Source: Thermohalobaculum sp039033215 (GTDB taxonomy: Bacteria; Pseudomonadota; Alphaproteobacteria; Rhodobacterales; Rhodobacteraceae). Taken from it: DNA of 64,000 nt. Every line of letters starts with the position of its first letter. Position 1 is the stretch's first letter. A program made the position numbers and the translations under genes. Below are positions 16,323 to 24,306 of this stretch, one piece after another. The DNA lies in NCBI GenBank assembly GCA_039033215.1, contig JBCCDA010000003.1:31479-95478 (forward strand), in the 5' to 3' direction. A model generated the notes under the pieces. The model searched no databases. It had not been told where the DNA came from and saw nothing but the letters and a program-made list of their open reading frames with translations.

Positions 16323-17464
16323 CAGGCGACCTGCGCCGATGCCTGATGTGCTTCGAAGGCCAAGCGGCTGCCGCTTGCATCGAAGGCCAGCGCAGCACCC
16401 GGCTGAGGGCGCACGTGCACGGTGTCACCAATTTGCGCGCGGGCGGCCTGGGCAGGCTCGACGCGCACGACAATCCGCTGGCTGCCGAGCGAGAGGTGCA
16501 GGAAGACGTCCGAGCCCAGATCCTCGCGATGGGCCACGGACCCGGAGATCGCACCCTCGGAGTTGGGCGCAAGCACCAGGTGCTCCGGGCGCACGCCGAT
16601 CGTCACCTTGGCGCCGGCTGGCTGTGGCAACCGCCGTTCCAGCACGAACTGGCCGACACGCGCCCGCCCGACCTCATCCACGTGGCCCTCCAGCGTGTTG
16701 ATCTTGGGCGAGCCCACGAACTGGGCAACGCGCAGATCCGCAGGGTCCTGATAGACGACCGAGGGCGCATCCAGCTGTAGGATCTCGCCATCCATCATCA
16801 CCGCCATGCGGTCCGACATTGTCAGGGCCTCGGCCTGGTCGTGCGTGACATAGATGAAGGTGGTGGCGAGCGAACGGTGAAGCTCGGCCAACTCCGCCCG
16901 CATGTGCACGCGAAGGGCGGCGTCCAGGTTCGAGAGCGGCTCATCCATCAGGAACGCGACCGGCTCACGCACCATCGCCCGGCCAAGGGCTGCCCGCTGG
17001 CGTTGCCCGCCCGAGAGCTGGCCGGGTTTGCGGCCCAGCAGTTGCTCGATCCGCAGCGTCTCGGCCACCGTCTGCACGCGCTGGATCAGGTCATTCTGTT
17101 TTGCGCGTCCCAGGAAGCGCCCGATGACCGGCGCACGTTCAGCGAAGGACAGCTCGCGCAGGCGCAACGGCACCGCCATGTTCTGCGCCACCGTCAGATG
17201 CGGGTAGAGCGCATAGGACTGGAAGACCATGGCGAGGTTGCGGTCGGCCGGGCGGACACGGTTCACCAGCCGCTCACCGATCCGGACGTCCCCGCCGTTC
17301 TGACGCTCGAGCCCCGCGATGATCCGCAGGAGCGTCGACTTCCCGCACCCTGATGGCCCGACCAGCGTGAGGAACTCCCCATCCGCGATGTCCAGATCGA
17401 TCCCGCGCAGAACCTGCGTGTCGCCGAATGCTTTGGTAATGCTCGAAAGCCCGATCCCAGCCAT
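16322..17464 (-). CDS. ABC transporter ATP-binding protein, UgpC/MalK-like
   Basis: 380 residues with Walker A GPSGCGKST, Q-loop VFQSYALYPHL, signature LSGGQRQR, Walker B VAFLMDEPLSNLD and H-loop THDQ. A C-terminal regulatory TOBE region (IGVRPEHL) follows, so it belongs to the sugar/glycerol-phosphate CUT1 class. It is the first gene of the minus-strand operon, with its promoter in the 127-bp space shared with the divergent LysR gene. The start at 17464 was chosen because it begins MAGIGLSSITKAFGDTQ, the usual N-terminus; the frame upstream is not protein-like. Confidence 0.9.
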   Translation of the reverse strand: MAGIGLSSITKAFGDTQVLRGIDLDIADGEFLTLVGPSGCGKSTLLRIIAGLERQNGGDVRIGERLVNRVRPADRNLAMVFQSYALYPHLTVAQNMAVPLRLRELSFAERAPVIGRFLGRAKQNDLIQRVQTVAETLRIEQLLGRKPGQLSGGQRQRAALGRAMVREPVAFLMDEPLSNLDAALRVHMRAELAELHRSLATTFIYVTHDQAEALTMSDRMAVMMDGEILQLDAPSVVYQDPADLRVAQFVGSPKINTLEGHVDEVGRARVGQFVLERRLPQPAGAKVTIGVRPEHLVLAPNSEGAISGSVAHREDLGSDVFLHLSLGSQRIVVRVEPAQAARAQIGDTVHVRPQPGAALAFDASGSRLAFEAHQASAQVA

Positions 17465-17528
17465 GGCGCCGCCGCTCCGCTCCGTCCTTGGACGAGCAAG
17501 CTCTACACAGCAGAATCGAAGCTTATGT

Positions 17529-17545
17529 GACGTTATATTAACGTC
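17529..17545. promoter_or_regulatory. Palindromic operator between LysR and ABC operon
   Basis: GACGTTA-TAT-TAACGTC is a perfect 7-3-7 palindrome with AT-rich centre in the divergent intergenic region. LysR proteins bind such interrupted dyads near their own promoter and the target operon, so this is the likely recognition site. Confidence 0.65.
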
Positions 17546-17561
17546 GCTAATCCTGGATAAG

Positions 17562-17579
17562 GTTGCGCTGCGCTGCAAC
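17562..17579. promoter_or_regulatory. Second inverted repeat upstream of lysR
   Basis: GTTGC (17562-17566) and GCAAC (17575-17579) with an 8-bp spacer, 13 bp before the lysR start. Possibly an auxiliary regulator or RNA site; weaker than the palindrome at 17529. Confidence 0.35.
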
Positions 17580-17591
17580 GGAACCTGCCCA

Positions 17592-18458
17592 ATGAAACCA
17601 AGCCCCTACCAGATCATGTCCTTCACGCATGTCGCGCGCGCCCGCAGTTTTTCCCGCGCTGCGGAACAGCTGGGCGTCACCCAAAGCTCGGTGACCCAGC
17701 ACATCGCCAAGCTGGAGAAGAACATGGGGACGCTGCTCTTTGTGCGTCGGCGGGACGGCGTCGAGCTGACGCAGACCGCACGCGAGCTGTTCGCGCTCTC
17801 GGACCGGATGCGGACGCTGGAGGAGCTGATCACGGAGAAAGTCGCGTCCTATGGCGATCTCTCCTCCGGTCATCTGCGGATCATTGCCAACGCCCCCCGG
17901 CCGGCCATGCCGCTGGTGGCGGAATACACGCGCCGTTACCCGGGGATCGAGATCTACTTCAGCCTGCACGACTGGACGACAGCGATGGAGCTTCTGCGCG
18001 ACCGGGAGGTGGATATCGGCGTGGTCACCGAGCCCCGGCCCATCGAGGGCGAATTCATCTGCGAGCTCGGCCGATCACCTTACATGGCCTACATCCGCCG
18101 GGACCATCCTCTTGCAGGCCAAGGTGTCCTCAGCCTGCAGGACCTGTCCGAGACCCTGGTGATCCTGCCGGAAGACGGCTCATTTACCCAACGCGTCGTT
18201 GCGCAGAAGTGCGCCGAATTGGGCATGCCCCTGACTCGAACAATGAAGACCCGCAGCTCGCCCGTGCTGAAGGAGGCGGTGCTGCATGGGGTCGGCATCG
18301 GCCTCTTCCTCGACGACAGCATGTTCCCGTCGCAGAGCCTCGTCGCCCTGCCCATCCGCGAGATGCCGGAGACCTATGGACACTACCTCGTGACACCGCG
18401 GGACAAGCAGAACCTGCGGCTGATCCGCAGCTTTGCCGAACTCGCCGATAGCGATTGA
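17592..18458 (+). CDS. LysR-family transcriptional regulator
   Basis: 288 residues. The N-terminal helix-turn-helix is SFSRAAEQLGVTQSSVTQHI (about residues 18-37). The effector domain follows with GHLRIIANAP, IEIYFSLHDWTTAMELLRDR and VDIGVVTEP. It is divergent from the glycerol-phosphate-type ABC operon and shares a palindromic operator with it, so it should control that operon in response to an imported compound. LysR regulators are also typical of aminoethylphosphonate loci. Which of the two neighbouring phosphorus operons it serves is inference, though position favours the ABC operon at 12.0-17.5 kb. Confidence 0.88.
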   Translation: MKPSPYQIMSFTHVARARSFSRAAEQLGVTQSSVTQHIAKLEKNMGTLLFVRRRDGVELTQTARELFALSDRMRTLEELITEKVASYGDLSSGHLRIIANAPRPAMPLVAEYTRRYPGIEIYFSLHDWTTAMELLRDREVDIGVVTEPRPIEGEFICELGRSPYMAYIRRDHPLAGQGVLSLQDLSETLVILPEDGSFTQRVVAQKCAELGMPLTRTMKTRSSPVLKEAVLHGVGIGLFLDDSMFPSQSLVALPIREMPETYGHYLVTPRDKQNLRLIRSFAELADSD

Positions 18459-18573
18459 ACATGCCCAGCCGCGCGCCGTGGTAACGACGCCCGGTGAGGT
18501 CAGCGATTGCGTTGCAGTGGTGGTGCGGCCAAGGCGGAGCGTATCGGGTGAGGTCGGACCCCACCCACAGCGC

Positions 18574-18966
18574 TCACTCGGCAGCAGTGCCCGTGCTCTT
18601 CGGCCGGTAGTTCGACTTCTCGACGATACGGGCCGATTTGCCGCGACGTGCACGCAGGTAGTAGAGCTTCGCGCGCCGGACCTTGCCGCGGCGGACCACG
18701 GTGATCGCCTCGATGTTGGGGCTGTGCAGCGGGAAGACACGCTCGACGCCCTCGCCGAACGAGATCTTGCGGACCGTGAAGGAGGAACCGACGTTCTGGT
18801 CGCCGCCGCGCCGCGCGATGCACACGCCCTCGTAGTTCTGAACACGCGTGCGCGTGCCCTCGGTCACCTTGTAGCCGACGCGGATGGTATCGCCCGGTGC
18901 GAAGTCGGGGATGTCCTTACCGAGGCTTGCGACATGCTCGGCTTCGAGTTGTTCGATCAGGTTCAT
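18574..18966 (-). CDS. rplS: 50S ribosomal protein L19
   Basis: 130 residues, slightly longer than the usual 115 or so owing to a short C-terminal extension. Hallmarks are FAPGDTIRVGYKVTEGTRTR, VQNYEGVCIARRGG, FPLHSPNIEAITVVRRGKVR and AKLYYLRARRGKSARI. L19 sits at the interface of the two ribosomal subunits. It ends the rpsP-rimM-trmD-rplS series, 4 bases after trmD, which is the classical order. Confidence 0.97.
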   Translation of the reverse strand: MNLIEQLEAEHVASLGKDIPDFAPGDTIRVGYKVTEGTRTRVQNYEGVCIARRGGDQNVGSSFTVRKISFGEGVERVFPLHSPNIEAITVVRRGKVRRAKLYYLRARRGKSARIVEKSNYRPKSTGTAAE

Positions 18967-18970
18967 GGTC

Positions 18971-19828
18971 TCAATCCTTCTTGCCCGCCTTTTCGGCGGA
19001 GTTTTCTGCGTCCGAGCGCTCTGGGGCTTTCTCCGCCTCGTAGGCGGCCCAGAGATCGGGACGACGTTCCCGTGTCAGCGCCTTGGCCTGGTCGAGCCGC
19101 CATTGGGCGATCCGTGCGTGGTTCCCGGAGAGCAGCACCTCCGGTATCCCGTGCCCCTCCCAGACCTGGGGCCGTGTGTAGTGCGGATGCTCGAGGAGCC
19201 CCCGCGAAAAACTTTCGTCTTCGGTCGAGGCCGCGTTGCCCAGGACACCCGGGCGCAGCCTGATGACCGCATCGAGAAGGACCATCGCCGCCAGCTCACC
19301 GCCCGTCAGGACGTAATCGCCCAGCGATATCTCCTCGACCGAACAGGCGTCCAGCACGCGCTGGTCCACCCCTTCGTACCGGCCACAGAGCAGGGTTAAC
19401 CCCGTACCTGCCGCCAACTCGGCCACCCGTGATTGCGTCAAGGGCGCCCCGCGGGGCGACAGATAAATCACCGGCTGGCCAGCGCCGCGCTCTATACGCT
19501 TTTTCGCCGCGAAGTCCAGTGCCTTGGCGACGATATCCGGCTTCATGACCATGCCCGGCCCACCGCCTGCGGGCGTGTCGTCCACGGTGCGGTGGCGGTC
19601 ATTGGCGAAGCGGCGGATGTCCAGCGCCTCGCAGGTCCAGAGACCGTCTTTCAGCGCCTTGCCGGTCAGTCCCTCTTCCAGCGGTCCGGGGAACATGCCG
19701 GGGAAGAGCGTCAGCACCTGCGCCTGGAACGCATTTGGCCGCGCGCGGTTCTCCATCAGCGGGCGTGCCTGGGCCGACGCCCGTGGCTGGATCATGCCGT
19801 GCGAGCGCGGCTTGGGAGGCTCACTCAT
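18971..19828 (-). CDS. trmD: tRNA (guanine37-N1)-methyltransferase
   Basis: 285 residues. TrmD makes m1G37 next to the anticodon using S-adenosylmethionine and prevents frameshifting. Diagnostic parts are VLTLFPGMFP, IRRFANDRHRTVDDTPAGGG, the knot LLCGRYEGVDQRVLD and IGDYVLTGGE-like SLGDYVLTGGELA, and a C-terminal NHARIAQWRLDQA. Two adjacent ATG codons are possible (19834 or 19828); the latter overlaps the preceding small gene's stop within ATGAGTGA. An Arg/Pro-rich N-terminal stretch of about 35 residues precedes the catalytic domain, and a Glu/Lys-rich tail follows it. Confidence 0.96.
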   Translation of the reverse strand: MSEPPKPRSHGMIQPRASAQARPLMENRARPNAFQAQVLTLFPGMFPGPLEEGLTGKALKDGLWTCEALDIRRFANDRHRTVDDTPAGGGPGMVMKPDIVAKALDFAAKKRIERGAGQPVIYLSPRGAPLTQSRVAELAAGTGLTLLCGRYEGVDQRVLDACSVEEISLGDYVLTGGELAAMVLLDAVIRLRPGVLGNAASTEDESFSRGLLEHPHYTRPQVWEGHGIPEVLLSGNHARIAQWRLDQAKALTRERRPDLWAAYEAEKAPERSDAENSAEKAGKKD

Positions 19829-20072
19829 GGCCATGCCCGATCAGCAGGACATGCGCCGCCGCGGCCCAGGGGTTCATGGCATTGATCTTCTGGGCCCCCG
19901 GTGTCTCTGTCCAGTCCGAGAGCGTGTCGAGGACGGAGCCCAAGTCGAAGTTCTCGGCCTGGAACGGGCCGGACTGGGCGTTCTGATCGACCTGCCGGCG
20001 CAGCGCGCGGACGAAGAAGCCGAAGCTTTGAGCATCGTCGACCGTTTGTGCGGCAGCGTAGAGATCACTCAT
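19821..20072 (-). CDS. Conserved-looking small protein between rimM and trmD
   Basis: 83 residues, not recognised. It is Gln/Asp/Ala-rich (DLYAAAQTVDDAQSFGFFVR, then NFDLGSVLDTLSDW) and ends WAAAAHVLLIGHGHE. It overlaps the end of rimM by 8 bases and the start of trmD by 8 bases, so it is coupled on both sides within a core translation operon. This argues for a real gene. There is no signal peptide or membrane span. A role in ribosome or tRNA maturation would be a guess from position. Confidence 0.65.
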   Translation of the reverse strand: MSDLYAAAQTVDDAQSFGFFVRALRRQVDQNAQSGPFQAENFDLGSVLDTLSDWTETPGAQKINAMNPWAAAAHVLLIGHGHE

Positions 20073-20568
20073 CGTCCATCTCCGAGAGATCGGCGACGAT
20101 CCGCCCAGTGCTTAGATCCACGGTCGGCACGGCGTCGCGGGTGAAGGGGATCATCAGTTCCCGGTCTCCCAGCACATCCAGAACGTCTCCGGCGCCGAAG
20201 TCGTGCACACCGCGCACGCGCCCGAGGGTGGCGCCACCCGTGTCCAAGACAAGAAGTCCAATCAAATCAGCATGATAGTACTCATCGTTCGGCAGCGCGG
20301 GCAGACGCTCGCGCGGGGCGTAGAGGCGGGTGCCCTTCAGCGCTTCGGCGTCCTCGCGGGTCGCGACGCCCGAGAGGCGCCCCGCATAGCCGTCCTTGAT
20401 TGCCCGGCCGAGCTTCAGGTCGAAACTGCGCCCGTCCTCGGCTGCCAGCGGAGAGTATTCGGCAATGGCCTCGGGCTCCGCGCAGAAGGACTTGATCCGC
20501 ACCTCGCCCCGCACGCCGAAGGCGCCTGCGATGGCGCCGACGCAGACCTGATCCTCCGGTGCTGCCAT
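20065..20568 (-). CDS. rimM: Ribosome maturation factor RimM
   Basis: 167 residues. Typical N-terminal barrel VCVGAIAGAFGVRGEVRIKS, PRC-barrel region ALPNDEYYHADLIGLLVLDT, and the C-terminal segment LMIPFTRDAVPTVDLSTGRI. RimM binds ribosomal protein S19 and helps mature the head of the small subunit. Its normal partner rpsP lies upstream but is separated here by an SDR gene. Confidence 0.96.
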   Translation of the reverse strand: MAAPEDQVCVGAIAGAFGVRGEVRIKSFCAEPEAIAEYSPLAAEDGRSFDLKLGRAIKDGYAGRLSGVATREDAEALKGTRLYAPRERLPALPNDEYYHADLIGLLVLDTGGATLGRVRGVHDFGAGDVLDVLGDRELMIPFTRDAVPTVDLSTGRIVADLSEMDDE

Positions 20569-20569
20569 G

Positions 20570-21346
<777 letters not shown>

Positions 21347-21350
21347 GGCC

Positions 21351-21776
21351 TTAGCCGGCGGCCTGCTCTTCGGTGGTCTCCTCGGGAGCCGCTTCCTCGG
21401 CGGGCGCTTCGGTAGCGGTCTTGGCGGCCTCTTCGGCGTCGGCGATCTTCTGCGCCTTTTCCTCGGCGCGGGCCTTGGCCTTGTCGCCCGGCTCGGCCTT
21501 CTGGGGGTTGTTGCGCTCGGATTTCTCTTTCACACCAGCAGCTTCCAGCATACGCGAGATGCGGTCGGTGGGCTGAGCGCCCTTGTCCAGCCAGTGCTGG
21601 ACCCGCTCCATGTCCATCTTGACCCGATCCTCGGAATCCTTTGGCAACAAGGGGTTATAGACCCCCAGCTTCTCGATGTAGCGCCCGTCGCGGGGCATCC
21701 GGCTGTCGGCCGCGACAATGCGGTAGAAGGGCCGTTTCTTGGACCCGCCGCGGGCCAGTCTGATCTTCATTGCCAT
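21351..21776 (-). CDS. rpsP: 30S ribosomal protein S16
   Basis: 141 residues. The S16 core (MAMKIRLARGGSKKRPFYRI, RDGRYIEKLGVYNPLLP, DRVQHWL-like ERVQHWLDKGAQPTDRI) spans about 85 residues. It is followed by an Ala/Glu-rich acidic extension of about 55 residues, as common in Rhodobacterales. S16 assembles early into the 30S subunit. Confidence 0.97.
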   Translation of the reverse strand: MAMKIRLARGGSKKRPFYRIVAADSRMPRDGRYIEKLGVYNPLLPKDSEDRVKMDMERVQHWLDKGAQPTDRISRMLEAAGVKEKSERNNPQKAEPGDKAKARAEEKAQKIADAEEAAKTATEAPAEEAAPEETTEEQAAG

Positions 21777-21812
21777 GGTGTTTCTCCTTCGTATGGCGAG
21801 CGCAAGAGGCGC

Positions 21813-22106
21813 CTATTTCTGCATCTGCTTGTGGTGACGGATCACTTCATCGACGATGAAGCGCATGAATTTCTTGGCAAATTCCGGATCGAGGCCCGAG
21901 TCGGCACACATGCCCTCAAGCCGTTTGATCTGGCGTGCCTCGCGGGCGGGGTCGGCCGGGGGCAGCGCGTGCGCGGCCTTCAGGCGCCCCACCGCCTGGG
22001 TGCAGCGGAAGCGTTCGGCCAGCGTGTGGACCAGCACCGCGTCCAGATTGTCGATGGATCTGCGCAGATCCGCGAGGACCTCCTCGGCGCGTTCGGCGTC
22101 GCTCAT
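21813..22106 (-). CDS. Chorismate mutase, AroQ type
   Basis: 97 residues, all-helical: DLRRSIDNLDAVLVHTLAER then TQAVGRLKAAHALPPADPAR and a C-terminal helix (FAKKFMRFIVDEVIRHHKQ). Conserved residues include Arg11-type in LRRSID, Arg in AERFRC, and Lys in GRLKA, the usual chorismate-binding set. It converts chorismate to prephenate for Phe and Tyr. Its place upstream of rpsP on the same strand is a known alphaproteobacterial arrangement. Its 5' leader carries 11-bp tandem repeats. Confidence 0.9.
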   Translation of the reverse strand: MSDAERAEEVLADLRRSIDNLDAVLVHTLAERFRCTQAVGRLKAAHALPPADPAREARQIKRLEGMCADSGLDPEFAKKFMRFIVDEVIRHHKQMQK

Positions 22107-22134
22107 GAGACCCTCCGGCGCCGGGATTCAACCC

Positions 22135-22200
22135 GTATTGCAGGCGTATTGCATCCGTATTGCACGCGTATTGCTCGCGTATTGCAGCTGTATGTACAGA
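22135..22200. repeat. 11-bp tandem repeat array B (GTATTGCannC)
   Basis: Six consecutive 11-mers: GTATTGCAGGC, GTATTGCATCC, GTATTGCACGC, GTATTGCTCGC, GTATTGCAGCT and the decayed GTATGTACAGA. They fill the space between the GNAT gene and the chorismate mutase gene, upstream of the latter. Same period and phase as arrays at 15301 and 55949. Confidence 0.9.
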
Positions 22201-22209
22201 AAGTCGACA

Positions 22210-22719
22210 TCAGCACGCCTCCGGTCCGGGGTGGCGGTAGACAAGATCGTCCGGGTCGCAGCCTTCGGCGTCCGGATCCAGACGCGCACCACATCGTTCG
22301 GCCACACGAGCGGAGGCCGTGTTCTCGGGGTCGATGTAGCTGACGGCGCCGGTCCAGCCGAGTTCGCGGTACGCCCAGGCGCGGGAGGCGACGGCGGCCT
22401 CGGTGGCATAGCCCTTGCCCTCGTGCCCCTCGAACAGCATCCAGCCGATCTCCCGCTCGGGCCAGGTGTGGGGGTACCACGGGCCCACGAGGCCCAGCGC
22501 CGTGTCGTCGTCCTTCGGCGTCACGGCAAACATGCCATAGCCGCGGAGGTCCCAGTGACCGAGTTCGGTGTAGAAGAACCTCCAACCTTCACGCAGCGTC
22601 GCCGTGGGCGCACCCATGTACTTGGCCCGGCCAGCCATGAAGAAGCGCGCATAGGCCTCGCCGTCCCGTTCGGCCGGGCGGCGAAGGCGCAGGCGGTCGG
22701 TTTCAAGCACCGGGTTCAT
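22210..22719 (-). CDS. GNAT acetyltransferase, RimJ/RimL-like (copy 4)
   Basis: 169 residues. It begins VLETDRLRLRRPAERDGEAY and has the acetyl-CoA loop in WMLFEGHEGKGYATEAAVAS. It carries the GNAT family tail TASARVAERCGARLDPD. Last of four overlapping GNAT genes; it starts inside the preceding GNAT stop (ATGA). Substrates could be ribosomal N-termini or small amines; none can be deduced. Confidence 0.85.
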   Translation of the reverse strand: MNPVLETDRLRLRRPAERDGEAYARFFMAGRAKYMGAPTATLREGWRFFYTELGHWDLRGYGMFAVTPKDDDTALGLVGPWYPHTWPEREIGWMLFEGHEGKGYATEAAVASRAWAYRELGWTGAVSYIDPENTASARVAERCGARLDPDAEGCDPDDLVYRHPGPEAC

Positions 22720-23237
22720 GCGGCGCTCCTGTCCGGACGCGGCAGCGCGAAGACATCGCGTGTCACGCCGTCGGGGAAGGTCTCGCGCGCAATCTGCGAG
22801 CCGCCAAGACGTTCAGCCAAGCGGCGCGCAGGCAGATTCTCATCACGCATGTGCGTCTCGACGACCGGCCACCCCAGCGTGTCATAGGCCCAGGTCAGAA
22901 CCGCCAGGCTCGCCTCCGTCGCAAAGCCGGTGCCTCGCGCTGCAGGCATCAGCCACCATGTCAGCTCGTGACGCGGCCAGTCCGACGGATGCTTGATGCC
23001 GGTACCGCCCACGAAGTCGCCGGTGTCACGACGATGCAGCAGGAACATGCCGAAGCCATTGTGCTGCCACTCCGCTATGTCCCGGGCGAGGATGCCTTCG
23101 ACCTCTTCTGCCGGGCGCGGGGCGCGGTAGCCGCCCAGCTGATCGTTTGGGATATCGTAGAACGCCTGATAGGCGCCCAGGTCGTCCGCCGTGGCCACCC
23201 GCAACACGAGGCGGCTTGTCTCGATCGCGGGGATCAT
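22716..23237 (-). CDS. GNAT acetyltransferase (copy 3)
   Basis: 173 residues. IETSRLVLRVATADDL at the start, WWLMPAARGTGFATEASLAV as the acetyl-CoA loop, and LPARRLAERLGGSQ near the end. It shares 4-bp overlaps with both flanking GNAT genes. It is more diverged from copies 2 and 4 than these are from each other (it has no G-HWGLRGYG-like segment). Confidence 0.85.
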   Translation of the reverse strand: MIPAIETSRLVLRVATADDLGAYQAFYDIPNDQLGGYRAPRPAEEVEGILARDIAEWQHNGFGMFLLHRRDTGDFVGGTGIKHPSDWPRHELTWWLMPAARGTGFATEASLAVLTWAYDTLGWPVVETHMRDENLPARRLAERLGGSQIARETFPDGVTRDVFALPRPDRSAA

Positions 23238-23749
23238 GCGTCGCCCCCGGGACCGGCGTGGCGCATGACATCCATCAGGCCATAACGCACATGGGTGTAC
23301 TCGCCGTCTTGGGTGGCGCCCAGCCGTTCGGCGACCCGGCGCGAGCCGTGATTTTCCTTGGCCACGAGGCTGATCGCGGTGGTCCAGCCGAGCGTCCCGT
23401 AGGCGTAGTCGAGACAGGCCTGGCCGGCCTCGGTGGCATAGCCCTTGCCCTCGAACCCGTTCATCAGATCCCAGCCGATCTCGGCCTCTGGCCAACCGTG
23501 CGGGTTCCACGGGCCGATCACACCTACCAGCGCGCCGGTCGTCTTCTCGGTCACGGCAAATCGGCCGTAGCCGCGCAGCCCCCAGTGCCCGATCTCGCCC
23601 GCAAGGAACCGCCATGTCGTCTCGGCATCCACCGGGCCACCAACGAACCGCGCCCTGTCCGATCCGAAGAAATCGCACATCGGCGCGAACGCCTCGGGCC
23701 CAAGCGGACCCAGGCGCAGGCGTTCGGTCTCGATCACCGGGGCCATCAT
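23234..23749 (-). CDS. GNAT acetyltransferase (copy 2)
   Basis: 171 residues. It begins VIETERLRLGPLGPEAFAPM, and its GHWGLRGYGRFAVTEKTTGA segment closely parallels GHWDLRGYGMFAVTPKD in copy 4, suggesting duplication. The acetyl-CoA loop is WDLMNGFEGKGYATEAGQAC. Coupled by ATGA overlaps on both sides. Confidence 0.85.
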   Translation of the reverse strand: MMAPVIETERLRLGPLGPEAFAPMCDFFGSDRARFVGGPVDAETTWRFLAGEIGHWGLRGYGRFAVTEKTTGALVGVIGPWNPHGWPEAEIGWDLMNGFEGKGYATEAGQACLDYAYGTLGWTTAISLVAKENHGSRRVAERLGATQDGEYTHVRYGLMDVMRHAGPGGDA

Positions 23750-24306
23750 GCGGCCACACCGTGGCGCCAGATGTTGCCGCCCAGTCGCTGGCTGGCGACA
23801 GGGTCGATCCGGGCGCCCAGGCGGGCCGCCAGCGCATTTGACGGCGCGTTGTCAGTACGCACGCAGCTGACGAACGTGGGCAACAGCGTCAGGGCCCAGT
23901 CGCGGATCACCGTCGCGGCCTCGGAGGCATAGCCCTGGCCGCGTGCTTCCTGAGCCAGGAACCAGCCAAGCTCGGGTTCTTCGTCGTCCCACTCGTAGCC
24001 AACGAAGACAAAGCCGAGGCCCGCGCCGTCTTCCCGCCGGACCAGCACGAACGGCCCGTGCCCATGCAGCAGCCAGCAGGCCACGTGCCCGCAGAAGTCG
24101 TACCAGGCCTCTTCGGGTTTGGCAGGTCCGCCAATGAACTCACAGCCGGGTTCGGTGCAGATCCGCAGCCAAAGAGCAAAATCGTGGGTGTCGGGCGCGC
24201 GCAGGGTCAGCCGCTCGGTCTCGAAGACCGGCAGCACGGCGCGATGCCGTTCGGCTGCCTTGGCGGCAGCGCCCTCAGGGGGCACGGTGCAGCGCGCGAG
24301 GGTCAT
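23746..24306 (-). CDS. GNAT acetyltransferase (copy 1)
   Basis: 186 residues, with the family core starting at VFETERLTLRAPDTHDFALW after about 27 extra residues. The acetyl-CoA loop is WFLAQEARGQGYASEAATVI, and a conserved end reads PSNALAARLGARIDP. The start at 24306 overlaps the ffh stop (ATGA). The GNAT quartet therefore begins directly behind the signal-recognition particle gene. Confidence 0.83.
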   Translation of the reverse strand: MTLARCTVPPEGAAAKAAERHRAVLPVFETERLTLRAPDTHDFALWLRICTEPGCEFIGGPAKPEEAWYDFCGHVACWLLHGHGPFVLVRREDGAGLGFVFVGYEWDDEEPELGWFLAQEARGQGYASEAATVIRDWALTLLPTFVSCVRTDNAPSNALAARLGARIDPVASQRLGGNIWRHGVAA

